Positions 22,289 to 33,280 of a DNA stretch of 64,000 nucleotides are shown here, piece by piece. The DNA is from Cycas panzhihuaensis. Its lineage: Eukaryota > Cycadophyta. Within the stretch, counting starts at the first letter, position 1, and each line of letters begins with the position of its first letter. A program made the translations under genes and the position numbers. The notes below the pieces were generated by a model. That model was not told the origin of the DNA. It saw nothing but the letters and a program-made list of their open reading frames with translations, and made no database searches. The DNA is taken from NCBI GenBank assembly GCA_023213395.1, contig CM041465.1, forward strand, positions 110,553,741 to 110,617,740, given 5' to 3'.

Positions 22289-24195
22289 CTACCCCGCTCC
22301 TAGGGCATCATCTCCTGGTCGGTGTGATCCCTCTCTTGGGGACCACATCCCTTCGAGACTCCTCCTGAGTCTCTGCGAGCTCCCTACCTCACTTCCCTTG
22401 TCCCATGGCCTCCTCGGGGTTGTCACTACTGTGTGAGTCTACATCCTACTCCGTGCTGACCTCGATGCCATGTCCTTGACCAGTTGATCGTATCGCACCT
22501 GGATACGATCCCGCTCCATCTCTATGAGGTGGAGCCTCTCCTCCATTCCCTGGAGTCTCTCCTCTAGCACTATCACCCAGACATGACTCTCCATGTCCCC
22601 TCTAGCTCCTTTGTGAGTCTCCAGTGCCTGCATTCCCATATATAGGGCATCTCTCTTGGCTTGGATTGTGTCCATCTCAGCCTGCTACTGCCTCGCACAT
22701 GCCTCATGCTCCTAAGACTTTACCTCCCATATATCTCTTACTTGTATCAATGGGGAAAACGCTGCCATGTGACTGCCTGCTGCTCTAGGCTCATCTCCTA
22801 CCTGGATGGGAGGTTATCCCTCCGCATAGGCTTGAGGGAATATCTCTTGGACTACTGCCTCCATTAGCCTCTGCATGTCTACCATACTTGTAACCTAGCA
22901 TACCGTATGTTAGTCCATGTCTATATAGATATCAAACCAAAATTAAACTATCTATCTGGCAATCAAATGATGACAGGAAAAGGCTATGTCTCACCTAGTG
23001 TAGTGGCCGGCTCCTCGATTCGGAGGCGCCTCCCCTCGGCACTCTGCCGGTGCAGTACCTCCTCCTCTAGTACCTCCTCCACTATAGGCTCTCTCATCTC
23101 CGTGGCTAGATTTGTTGTCACCTCTCTGGATCTCCTCACGATCCATAGCCTCTAAGCTTGGGTCACTTGGCCTCTCGCCTCTCTAGCTCCTGATGGGCCT
23201 GCCTCTCTACCGACAGTCCTAGATGGCCCTACTCCTCCACCTACTGTTCCTGATGGACCTACCTCTCCTGCAGGTCGTGATGGACCGGCCCCATCACCTC
23301 CATCTCTGCCCTCATCATCTCCTACGGGTACCCATGCTCCTCTTGCCTCATCATTGCTATCCCACCTCACTGCCCTGTATGGATCTACTATATAGTCCGT
23401 CATGGTGAGGAGGTCTAGTGATGTGGCCTCCACTTAGTATCGGATATGAGCCTAGTCCTCTATCTCTCTCAGCCTAGTTTGCCATCTATGGACCATCGGG
23501 GCCCACTCTGCAATAGGGTGTGGTTCCCCCATTGGTGCCACTGCCCCAAAGTGATCGAAAAACCAACACTATAATAGTGTGTTATATGATAGTCCTCCCC
23601 AACCTGCTACTTTGATGGCGTCTAGCTGTGCAACGAGGTTTGTCGCTATCAGGGTGGCCCAGTCCATCCTCTCGCCTACCTCGCATCGGTGCACTGCATC
23701 CATCCATCCTTCTGGGATGTCCCTATAGTTCTATTTCTGGGAAATCTGGAATAAAATGCATAAAGTAATCAATTTCCTCACTCAAAGAATCCTTGACATA
23801 ACCATAGCCTGGAGAGGAACCCCTCGCCTCTCCTATATGTCTGAGCCTGTAAGGAATGTCACTACCTCTCTATGTGCTGCCTCATTGCTAGGCAGTGCTC
23901 CTAGTACCACCGGCCTCCCAGTAGCCGGTACCCCCAGTATCCTCCTAATGTCTCCTGGTATCACTGCCACATCTCCCACCTAGGGTAGGTGGAAGATGTG
24001 TCTCCTCCTGTCCTAGAGTGATATAATATATATTAGTAACTACTGGTCATGTACTGAGGTGTCCTCACCAACTTTAGCAACCCGCATCTCCATAGGACTC
24101 CCTTGTCCTCCTTGCTCATCATCTCGATGAAGCTCAACATAGCCATGCCTATGTTCTCGCAGTTCTCCACTATGACCACAGCCTGCAAACATCAT
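22289..24195 (-). pseudogene. Antisense PMD-like (plant mobile domain) gene inside element B
   Basis: From an ATG at 24195 the minus strand stays in one frame for about 395 codons (to about 23010), interrupted only by ten stops, eight of them TAG, with no frameshift. Residues about 50-70 read LLIYIIS and DRRRHIFHLP. VGDVAVIPGDIRRILGVPA follows and then GRPVV, a pattern typical of plant mobile domains (FHLP-G-E-T-D-I-LG-G-PVV). NYRDIPEGWMDAV, MDWATLIATNL and WFFDHFG follow to about residue 250. Next come an acidic Gly-rich linker with four GPS repeats (23170-23330) and a Glu-rich stretch. The C-terminal part (22885-22289, another frame) has a coiled coil rich in Glu, Arg, Met and Leu (22439-22675). 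A GTGAGA donor at 22994 suggests an intron. Cellular PMD proteins (MAIL1/MAIN) act in transposon silencing and development. The role here is unknown. Confidence 0.68.
22887..22994 (-). other. Possible intron in the antisense gene
   Basis: The minus strand has CTAG followed by GTGAGACATAG at 22994, a good donor, and TTACAAG near 22887 as a candidate acceptor, 108 bases apart. The stretch has stops in the coding frame and is T-rich. The simplest acceptor does not keep phase with the coiled-coil frame, and an AG nine bases further on would. The alternative is a frameshift without an intron. Confidence 0.35.
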
Positions 24196-24289
24196 GAAAC
24201 TAGTCAGATCTTAGCCTACATTGGCTCTCTACCCCTTTGACTATCCATCAGCTCCACTTGATCAAAATTTGGGGTCCCTTGTGTTCCCA

Positions 24290-24352
24290 TCTATTTTTTT
24301 CTATAGTTATGCCTTCGCATTGCACTAAACTTCATGGTACCGTGGAGTTTAG
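24290..24352 (-). promoter_or_regulatory. Candidate promoter of the antisense gene with LTR-type palindrome
   Basis: A 28-base near-palindrome with centre GGTACC lies at 24325-24352, about 130 bases upstream of the antisense ATG. It has the same arms (CTAAACT...AGTTTAG) as the dyad in the LTR promoter block. A TATA-like CTATAGAAAA on the minus strand lies near 24300. Next to it, 24392-24420 has a second inverted repeat (GCAAAGAT/ATCTTTGC). Promoter activity is inference. Confidence 0.45.
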
Positions 24353-25396
24353 CTTGGGTCCCATGATGATCGGGGCCCTACAGCAAAGATCACGACATTT
24401 CAATCTTTGCCACGGTGTGAATGGCATCCCCCCAAAAGGGGCAGTTTTCCTTGCCAAAAACTCAAAAAAATTCTCCTTAGGTGGGCCCAACGAGGCCCAT
24501 CAGGACCAAGGCTACCTAATGCCCTAGTCTCGCCTCTCGTTAGGTCTAGTTCAAACTCCGGGAGGCCTTTTTTGGCCCTTATGGGGCCTAAAACTTACAC
24601 AAAAAACTATAAAAAGCAATAAATTTGAAATCATAAGATGGGTTAGGTTTTCTAGGATCCACTTACTGGATATGACCTGGCGCTTACTATCTCGTCTCAA
24701 TGGTCCTGGCGGTTGTCCCCCGACTCTGATCTGACGGTCAAATCTCTCCCCGCGTGCCTCTGAAGTTGGGTAGCACTCCGTTGCGTAAGGGAATAGCTAT
24801 GGATTCGCTTAAGAGCCTGTGAAAATGAATTGCATTTTCATCGGTTTTCCTTATATGGGCGGGGACCCCGATGGACACTGTCTCCGTTTTCGCCTTTGTG
24901 ATAGCCCTCTGGACCATCTCCTACTCCCAATCGTCTTTGCCTTTTGGCTCTGTCTCCCATTGTGCTCCCGTAGCCTTCATTTCACTCTTTCTTGTAGATG
25001 CATTTATGGCGCCTTGCTAATGCATTGTTCACAGGGTCTTCTTGTCTCGTTTTGTGTGCTGCTCCTGTGCATACCCGAGTTTATACTTGTTTGGCTCGTT
25101 TTGCCATCCTGGACCCATTTTTGTAGCTCTTTCCCATCCTTGGGGACTCCAAAGGGAATGCTCCCCCCATTCAAAGTCATTCTTTACTTTCTAAAGTAAC
25201 CTTTGGTACCCCAGGGTGTCCTTTTTCTGCCCACTCTTAGGCAGTGGTCGGATAACCTACTCTTGTCCTTGGGTAGCCTCATTGTTAGGTCATCCTACCC
25301 TTCACAGCCATTCATTGCTTGCCTTATGAGACTCTTTTTGCTCCGAATCTTATATTACTACATATTTTTTCTACTGAGACTTTTTCATCACCATCT
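24353..25396. other. Divergent spacer between antisense gene and archaeal-type RNase H
   Basis: No protein is recognised. The right part (25030-25396) is conserved in E on the opposite strand (46480-46860), including CCAAAGGGAATGCTCCCC-like sequence, so it is an old family segment. It should contain the 5' ends of both divergent units. An additional minus-strand TATA-like ATATAAGG is at about 24850, with a GTAAGT donor at about 24667. Confidence 0.5.
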
Positions 25397-25819
25397 ATGT
25401 CTCTCTTCATCTTTACCGATGGCGGAAGTCGTGGTAATTTTGGATCTTCTGCTGCCACTTGGATTCTTCGCAGCTATTCCGGATATGACTTTCTGCATTC
25501 CAGAATCTTCCTCCATGAGGCTACCAATAATGAAGCCGAGTACACGACCGTTATTGAGGCCCTCAGTGATGCAATCCATTTCCATCACAGATTGATTGTC
25601 CTTCTTTGCAACTCCCAGGTTATGGTGTCCCATCTCACCTAGGTTTACTAGGTGCGATGCCCTCACTTGAGAGCCCTTGCTTTGACTGCCAGATCTCTTT
25701 TGGCTTATTTCTAGTTTGTCAACATTCGACACATTCCTCGGGCCCTCAACACTAAGGTAGATAGTCTTGATTACCTTATCCTTGAGCGTCACCTTCCTCT
25801 TCTTGCTGACCATCCCTGA
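25397..25819 (+). pseudogene. Archaeal-type RNase H (aRH) as a free-standing frame, element B
   Basis: The frame runs from ATG 25397 to TGA 25819, 423 bases, and has the same length as the G copy. It reads MSLFIFTDGGSRGN (first catalytic Asp), WILRSYSGYDF, ATNNEAEYTTVIEAL (catalytic Glu), then LLCNSQVMVSHL, where the family Asp (CDSQ) has become Asn. IRHIPR and NTKVDSL give the last Asp. This is the second RNase H of Tat-type elements, thought to support template removal when the RT-linked RNase H is weak. It lies downstream of integrase and the antisense gene, not fused to pol. Two or three TAG stops break it. Confidence 0.82.
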
Positions 25820-26230
25820 GATTGTATGGTTGCTCTGTCACCCAAGCCTCAGGCTGTCATGCACATCACCTTGTGATCCATTCATACCTCTGAAAGCTAG
25901 CCGCTAATGATGTCAAACTATGGCGACTACCAAGTTTGCTCACTTATCTCTCTTACCTAACATCATCTTGCATCTCTTCGCATTTTCACGATGGGGGTAG
26001 CCCCCTCATCTTTTTAGCTTCTGGTCGATTCCCGGGTGGTACATAGGCAGCCCCTATGTTGTCTCTACCTCTGTCCTCATGTCCACGCATCCCGCCATGA
26101 CACTTGCTGGTACCCTTGTCTCTTGTTACAATCATGATTTATATATATATACATGCACATGTGCTACTGACAGTTGTGTTGCCAACATTTGTTATTGCAC
26201 CACACTTCCAAGAGACGAGGCTCTACTACC
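25820..26230 (+). other. Spacer between aRH and the 3' LTR (element B)
   Basis: This is non-coding. It is shared with E and G, including CTGCCATGACAC-type sequence and a short TA run at 26139-26149, which in G has expanded into a long microsatellite. Confidence 0.6.
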
Positions 26231-26240
26231 AAGGAGGTAG
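26231..26240 (+). other. Polypurine tract of element B
   Basis: AAGGAGGTAG lies immediately before the TG of the 3' LTR. G has AAGGGGGTAG and E has the equivalent on the minus strand. It primes plus-strand DNA synthesis. Confidence 0.85.
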
Positions 26241-28957
26241 TGTTTCCCGACTATCGAGAATGGATACAAACAAATTGACTCACGTAAGCTTGGGTATGCT
26301 TCTCCCTTTTCACTTGCATCATTTTGTTAGAAAGGTTGATAGAAGCATTGCCTCTCTACATGACTTCTTGCTTCATTTGTGTGATTACTTTGCATTTTGT
26401 TGCCTATTCATGCTGCCTGTCGTATCGTGAGCCTATGATGACCCAGTGGGACCTACCTTTCCATAAGGTAGGCATCACCATGGCACTATACCACCTTCCG
26501 CACTGTCTCCACACTGTCTTAGTTCCCCTTTTGGTTTGTATGATCCCTTCATACCCTTGCCTTGACTTCATTTTGGGATCTTTGCTTATTGATGTTTGCC
26601 TGCCTCTGTCCAAGTGCTTTCTAGACTGTCTCAACCACCTAGACAGGAGGACCAACCCCTCTTAGGCCTATCAAATCATCTCCCAAAGCTCCTGGAACCC
26701 ATAATTCTACCATTCTGGTCTCGCATTATTGTAAACTTAGTGGTACCGTGAAGTTTACTGCAGTGTGACTGTCATCAGTTATTTTTTAAAATCTTTCGTG
26801 GTAATTTTTAATTTTTCCACGAAATTGCCATGTGGTCTTGCATCCACCTCAGCCCTATTCACGCTCTATTCATCCTCTTAGGGCTGGGGTGGGTACAAGT
26901 ATTCATACCCTCATCATTTTGAGGGGCTCTTAGGTCATTTTTTACTCTCAAAGACAAGAACTTCTGTTGCAACTTTTGTTCTCCAACTCCTTTTGTCACA
27001 GGTGTTTATGCAGGCCTACGTTTCCTGTAACCTCAGGCTAGGACATGCCTGTAATTCTTTGCTTCCATGGTGGAAAGCCTCTCTCCATGTTCGATCAAGT
27101 GTTTTGGGCACTGATCCCTCCATAACTCACCCTGTAGTGCCCCTTTCAACTATACATTAGATTTACCTCCTGTAAACCCCTGTAGGGGCCCTCCTTCTTG
27201 TTGTTAGCAGGCCCAGGTCTATTATACATCTGCCCAATAGGTCTTACCAACTTCTTTTTTCTATTTTTTGGTGAGTTACTCCCTGTTGGGGCCCATTTCT
27301 TGCTTTATTTACTCATTTCCTTTAGTTTTCACCATTGAAAAACTATCTTTCCATTGTATCTTGCTTATTGCTTCTTGGCTCCACCTTCCCTCTACTGGTT
27401 TTTTTCAAGAGAATAATGAGAGAAGAGCCTCAAGGATGGGTGAAGAGAGTAAGATGGGGCAGCCCCCCTTTCAGTTCTTCTCTCCAAGGGTAATCCCTTC
27501 CCACCTTCTCTTCTCTCATCCCATGTTCTTCTTGAGATTACTAGGAGAGATTGAGCCCTAGGCCAGTGCTAGATTGTCAATGTATACAGCCACTTGCTAC
27601 ACTGATTCTAGGCCTACTCACCCCTCGTTTGGACCCCTGTAGAGTCCCCCATATTATTGGGTACCCCTTATTCTCATTAGCAAGGGTTTGGGCACCGGAT
27701 TATTGCCTATAGCAACTCTGCATCCGCTTACCACTCAACATTTTGTTGCTTTTCCTTTAGCATCTTTGGCCATCCTTAGTGGCTTTGACCTGCTACCTTG
27801 TTATGTATATAAGTCATGTGGAGATTTCAGCGGAGGGTTAGACATCCTGAGGCTTCCCTTGCATCATTTCACTTGGTGTCTAGCCTTGTTTACAAGAGGG
27901 TTTGTAGAGTTTGTTGCAGTAATTATCTTTCTCTAACATTCTAACGTTAATAGCACTTATATATACTTACATATACATAGATTGTCTCTTACAGCCCCTT
28001 CTTGGAAGGGATAGGTTTATGCATGTGCAGGTTACCGCAGTGCTCTCACAAAGGTGTTAAGCACTTGGATCCAAGTAAGGTTTCTTTTGTTTTGCTCTTT
28101 GCTTTCATTTTTGTTTCATTTCTCTTTTCCTTTCGCAAGGGGAAGGTAAGGAAGCCCCTCTATCATCTGTGAGTTTGGTGAGGATATACGTGGTGGGTGG
28201 ATGAAGTCTCCTATCAACTGCTACCCTCTCGGGTATGTACTTCTTTCTCTTGCCCTCACTTTCCTTTTCGTACATTTAGTTGTGGTCTATGCATTAGTTA
28301 AATAGGTCAAACATAAAAGAGAAAAGGAAATTAATATCTTTTACTCGCGTTTATATATTTGCACTTTACACACCACATTCACTTAGGGAAAGGACTTTAG
28401 GAGATTTTCCCTTCGCCTTTTCCTCAGCTTGCAAACCCAATCCTCACCTCTTTTGGCTTGTTTTTTCTGTTTGATTTTGTTTGCTTGCACATGCCATATC
28501 GCTCTCACCTTCTTAGTTGAACCATTAAGGGAGATTTTGGGATTGTTGTCTGCTCCCACTCCCTTCTCCTCTTCTTGGCTCTATTTGCTCAGCCAAATAA
28601 CTGAGATCCTAGTCACACTATAGGCTATTGTCTACCTTGCTCCCGCTTGTTTCCCTCCATCATAGGGAAACCCTTAAGGATTCTCTTCCCCCCCTTTCGG
28701 CCATCCAAGGGTGGGAGGACTTTCCTCTTATGTCTATCCAGGCTCCTCTCTCGCTTTCCCCCTTCCTCTTTGAGGTGGGGAACCACTCTTAGGTAGTTGG
28801 GTATCATCCGCAGGTCCCGAACTCGCACTCCCATGCATGGGGTGCCCTGCGTGGTACTCACTTTGCTTGTAGGTTTCTATTTGCACCCTCGATACCGTTA
28901 TTGATCATCCTCACTATTCTTACTCAGCTAGGTGATTATTCCGTAGGCACGCATCCA
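26241..28957 (+). repeat. 3' LTR of element B
   Basis: It begins TGTTTCCCGACTATC and ends GCATCCA, 2717 bases, collinear with 12104-14820. The GGTACC dyad is a 28-base near-palindrome at 26731-26758. The TATA-like box reads GTACAAG here, so it is degraded. In a section of about 110 bases compared by eye (26449 onward) about one base in eight differs from the 5' LTR. Confidence 0.92.
26731..26758. promoter_or_regulatory. GGTACC-centred dyad (B 3' LTR)
   Basis: GTAAACTT and AAGTTTAC arms flank a GGTACC centre, spanning 28 bases. This is one of the best preserved copies of the family dyad. Confidence 0.6.
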
Positions 28958-28962
28958 GTAGT
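28958..28962. repeat. Target-site duplication GTAGT, right copy
   Basis: It directly follows the CA end of B and matches 12099-12103. The copia gag resumes at once with sequence aligned to 33460 onward of copy 2. Confidence 0.85.
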
Positions 28963-29500
28963 CATAGTTTTAATCATTATCAAAAGATTATCTTAAGAAT
29001 TAAGAAGAAAATATAATAGGGTAATACACTTGTGTTTTTTAGGTATTATTATCCCAACTAAATTAAGCTAGCTCACTCTAGTGTTAAATGTACTAAGCTA
29101 ATCTACAATTACATCTCCACCACACATCTTAATTGAATATATATTTTTTTGAAAAAATAGCTTATTGACCAAGGACTTAGTCTAATATAGAGTCTTTTAC
29201 CTTTTCCATAGATATTTAGTCATAGAATCTATGGTAACATTCAACAACACCATATCTAAAAAGGATAATCTTATCAAACTGATTATTTTTTTATCAAGCT
29301 TATTCCAATCTTCATCACCAATAGTTACAGGCTCTATTCCTACTACAATGATCCACTAATCCTTCTCAATAAGTATATCTTCTATCTTTATCTTCCATAA
29401 CTCAAAGTTCTAGCTAGTGAATATTTTAATCTCCATCTTCATAGTGCTTTCTATGATCTTTATACTCAAATTCACAAAATAAGGCTCTCACTCACTATAT
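28963..29500 (-). pseudogene. Copia gag, N-terminal part (copy 1)
   Basis: The minus strand reads a copia gag: MKMEIKIF near 29436, FELWK, GDEDWNKLDKK, then KTLY-x-TKSLVNKLFFQKN near 29200. 28963-29265 aligns with 33460-33751 of copy 2. This is the missing start of the element at 8233-12103, separated from it by B. Stops interrupt it. Confidence 0.75.
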
Positions 29501-29523
29501 TGCTGTCCACAGAACTAAAAACC

Positions 29524-29538
29524 TTGGCTTTGATACTA
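29524..29538 (-). other. Copia primer binding site (copy 1)
   Basis: On the minus strand the bases read TAGTATCAAAGCCAA, 13 of 15 matching the TGGTATCAGAGCCAA typical of copia elements primed by initiator tRNA-Met. It lies two bases inside the LTR at 29541. Confidence 0.8.
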
Positions 29539-29540
29539 AC

Positions 29541-29967
29541 TAAAGAGAAAATATAATTGCAAAAATAATGTATTAATAAAACTCTAAACCATGCAAAGAA
29601 CTGATAATATAAATAAACCAAACACATAATAAAGAATATTAGGAGATTCAGGTATAAGCATAAATCTTTTATTAATTTAAGTAACTATTAAAGAATTATA
29701 AAGATGATAACCCTAACACTTCCCATCAAATCATTAAATACTCATATAACCTTTTATATATATTGTTACATAAGAATATATAAATAAAACTTTACAAGAT
29801 ATTGCCTTGTAGTTTTATAATACAATGGATATAAATCATGGGCTAAAAAAGACCACCATAAGACACCCAAAGCTTTTTCTTGGGGTCTCTGCCCCTAAAC
29901 CACAAAGGGGCTTGGATGTAATACCTATACCTATGTAATATTTAAAAAGTGTTAAACATATCTAATA
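29541..29967 (-). repeat. Copia LTR shared by copies 1 and 2
   Basis: This 427-base LTR is homologous to 8233-8663. To its left is a PBS and gag start (so it is the 5' LTR of copy 1). To its right are a polypurine tract (GTGGGAGAT on the minus strand) and an RNase H end (so it is the 3' LTR of copy 2). The ends read TA instead of TG. Confidence 0.85.
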
Positions 29968-30009
29968 ATCTCCCACTTGTTAAACACTTTATAAAAAACT
30001 TATATACAT

Positions 30010-30620
30010 AACTATTTCATACCAAAATTACAAATACCCATTGCCTTTCTACATCATCTAAAATTTTCTATACTAACAATCTTAGTCAATGAGTTTATAA
30101 CATTATCTTATATAGCAATCTTCTCTATGTCCACCTTGTGATATTGAACTATTTCTCTCACAAAATAGAATTCCACATTAATATGCTTCGACTGAGTATG
30201 AAAAGTGGGATTCTTCATCACATAGATTACACTTTAAGTATTACAATCTATTCTCACAGTAGCCTTCTTAAAGCTAATATCTGTATATAATTTATATAAT
30301 AAAACTACTTCTTTGCATACATGAGTAGTTGCCATATACTTTACTTCAATGCTAGAAAGTGTCACAACTTGTTGTCTTTTACTCATCTAGTTAACTACAC
30401 CACCATAAAGGGTAAAAATATACTTACTTGTAGATCTTCTACTGTCAAGATTTAGCCCAATTAATATTAACAAATTCTCTTAGGTTCACCATTCTACTCT
30501 CTATGGTATCTCCTTAGTAGTAAATTCTATAGTCTAGTGTACCTAGCACATACTTAAAAATCCTTTTCATAACCACCTAATACTCCCTGCCTAGGTTTGA
30601 TATATACATACTAACTACTT
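30010..30620 (-). pseudogene. Copia RNase H (copy 2), decayed
   Basis: Collinear with 8690-9310. The YMATTHA-like stretch, the ACKE-like region and the terminal VREM and VDIEK-type motifs can be followed on the minus strand through many stops. Position before the LTR is as expected. Confidence 0.65.
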
Positions 30621-30749
30621 CTACTACATAAGCAATGTCTAGTTAAGTGTAACCCAAACTAGCTCTAGCATAAGGGAAAAATATCATATCTTCAACTTCT
30701 TATTGAGTATTTAGACATTGTTCAACTAATAGTTTTAAACTAATAGGAA

Positions 30750-31420
30750 GATAAACATTAACTAGTTTGATATCCTACAATCTAAACTGCTACAATATCA
30801 TCTCAATATTCTTCTTTTGGCTAAGCTAAATCTTTCTATTTCTTCTATCCCATTAATCTCAATACCCAAAATAAAATATGTAGTATAGATGTCCATATTA
30901 AAATGAGATTCCAATTGACCTTTCACAAGTTAGTTTATTTCTTTATTATTACCAACTAAAAGTATATTATCAATATATAAAGCTAGAATAATAAAGTAAT
31001 CACCAACCTTATTTATAATAGACATAATTATTTTCTTTGTTATACACAAATCCATCCACTAATATCTGTGAATCAAACTTCTGATACCACATCCTTGATA
31101 ATTATTTCAAACTATATAATGACTTCTTCAACCTATATACCATATTCTCCTTCACTACAACTTCAAACCTTTTAGGTTACAACATATAAATTTCTTCCTT
31201 AAGGTCACCATGAAGAAATGTAGTCTTCACATCCATTTGATTTACGGCAAGGTCATAAATGACTCTTATAGCCAATAGAAATCTAGTTGAAGCTATTTTT
31301 ATAATAGGAGAAAATACCTCACTAAAATCTATTCCTTTGACTTAAGAATAGCCCTTTACTACTAAGTAAGCCTTGAAATTTTCTACAATACCTTTTGCCC
31401 AAAACTTCTTCTTAAAGAAC
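30750..31420 (-). pseudogene. Copia reverse transcriptase (copy 2), decayed
   Basis: Collinear with 9440-10100. The catalytic box near 30955-30985 reads YIDNILLVGN, with the second Asp changed to Asn, and the QMDVKTTFLHGDL-like motif lies near 31200-31250. Stops throughout. Confidence 0.75.
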
Positions 31421-31799
31421 TATTTGTTCTAATAGATTTTCTACCATTAGGTAAATTTACCAAATCCTATGTATTATTTTTATCCAGGGCCATCATTTCT
31501 TCTTCTATGGTCTTCATTTAAAGGTGGTTGCCTTTAACTCTAGAGTCTCTTAAATAATACCTAGATCATTATTTGTAATAGATAAAATAAAAGAGGAGCA
31601 ATGGAAGTCTTTAAGAATATGCCTATCAAGCTACCTTCTCTCACAAGTTAATCTCCTCAAGACATAAGGTTCTTAAGGTTGAGTTACCTCTATAACTATA
31701 CCTTTCTCTTTAACTGACTCATATTCTAATGTAAAAGCTTTATCCATTACCTTAAATGATACCTTCTTAGAGTCTTTCTCCTTTACTTCCTCATTATGA

Positions 31800-32660
31800 T
31801 TTAGAGACTTGAACTTCTCTATAAACATTACATCGTAACTATACATAAATTTCTATGTTTTAAGGTTATAAAGCTTATATCTTTTAACACCATCACCATA
31901 GCTAATGAAAATAGTATTTTGTACTTTAAAATTAAGCTTACTCCTCTACAATTTAGGAACATATATAAAATCTTCATAACTAAAAACTCTAAGATGACTA
32001 AGAAATGGTTTCTTACTAGACTACACTTCTTTAGGTGTTTTATATACTAAGATAGTTGTTGGTGATCTATTTATCAAGTAGCTTATAGTCATCATAACAT
32101 CAACTCAAAATTTCTTCTCTAAACTAGTAGCACATAACATACTTCTCGATCTCTCAAAGAAGACCTTATTCATCCTTTTGACAATTCTATTTTATTGTGG
32201 TATATAGGGAGTTATCTTCTGTCTTGATATCCCACACTACTTATAGAATTGATAAAACTCTTTTGAGAAAAACTCACCTCCATTATTAGTCCTGAGTACC
32301 TTGATTCACTTGTCACTCATATTCTTGACCAAGGCCTTGAATTCTTTGAATTTATTAAAGGCCTCAAATTTTTTCTTGAGGAATACAACCATATCTTTCT
32401 CAAGAAATTATTTATGATTGAGATAAAGTATTTAGACCCACCCAATGAGGGTACATTAATAAGTCCAAAAACATCACTATACACCAATTACAGAATACCC
32501 TTTGATCTCTTTAAGCTTGAAGGAAAATTAACCCAATTCTATTTTCTCTATATATAATGCTCACAGAAATTAAAATCAAATGAATCATTAATTCCAAAGA
32601 TATCTTATGTCATACCTTTAAAGAATAAATCATGGAGGCATTTGTCTTTAATGTGGTTTA
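31800..32660 (-). pseudogene. Copia integrase (copy 2), decayed
   Basis: Collinear with the copy 1 integrase. The TPKEV-x-KPFLSHLRVF-like C-terminal part lies near 31980-32050, and the core with ERSRSMLCATSLE-like sequence is near 32110-32150. Stops and drift are frequent. Confidence 0.7.
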
Positions 32661-32796
32661 ATCTCTAATACCATAATATAGTTTCAACATCAAGTGATAC
32701 TTGGGTCCCGCCTATATTATCGCTACTTTCTATAATAGCCATACTACAACTACTAGCATATATCATGTTTATATGAAGCTTGTATAGTGTTCTAAA

Positions 32797-33280
32797 TTAG
32801 ACTTGTCCTCTTAGTAACGCCAATTCTCCTTGAACCATTCTATAATTATCTTTACTGAAAATCACTTCTATTCTTGCATCACCCAATTGACTAATAGACA
32901 ACAAATTCATAGTCAAACTAGGAATATGACTCATATTAGGGATAGTTTTAATCATTCCATCCCTAAATTGAACCTTCACCGTTCCATAAACCATAATTTT
33001 ATATGTATATTGATCACTAAGAAGTACTTCACCTCCATTAATACTTTTAAATTCATAAATCCACTTCCTATAGGGAGTAATATGAAGTGAAGGACCATAG
33101 TTAATTAACTAGGACTCAACATTTAATAACTTACTTGAGGTTTCTAAATAAGTATCACCATCAACGTTTTCTATTGTGGAAGAAGTATCTTTAGGTGACT
33201 TTCCCTTATCAGTCTTGACTCGACACTAACTCTTCATATGGCTAGCCTTCCCACATCTCTAGTATACTAAGGGCCTCTGC
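32797..33280 (-). pseudogene. Copia zinc knuckle, protease and pre-integrase region (copy 2)
   Basis: A knuckle remnant RCGKASHMK (first Cys lost) lies near 33230-33265. The protease region follows. The open stretch 32797-32994 reads VQFRDGMIKTIPNMSHIPSL and LLSISQLGD, the conserved region that precedes integrase in copia polyproteins. Confidence 0.75.

Larger units (their letters stand above)
12104..28957 (+). mobile_element. Full-length Ty3/gypsy element B (Tat/Ogre-like)
   Basis: This 16,854-base element has 2717-base LTRs at both ends, TG...CA termini, a PBS, a polypurine tract and a five-base duplication. The internal order is gag, zinc knuckle, protease, RT, gypsy RNase H, integrase, an antisense PMD-like gene, then a free-standing archaeal-type RNase H. 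Large size, long LTRs and dual RNase H are traits of the Tat group. The two LTRs differ at roughly one base in eight to ten where compared by eye, so the insertion is old. All frames carry stops. Confidence 0.92.
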
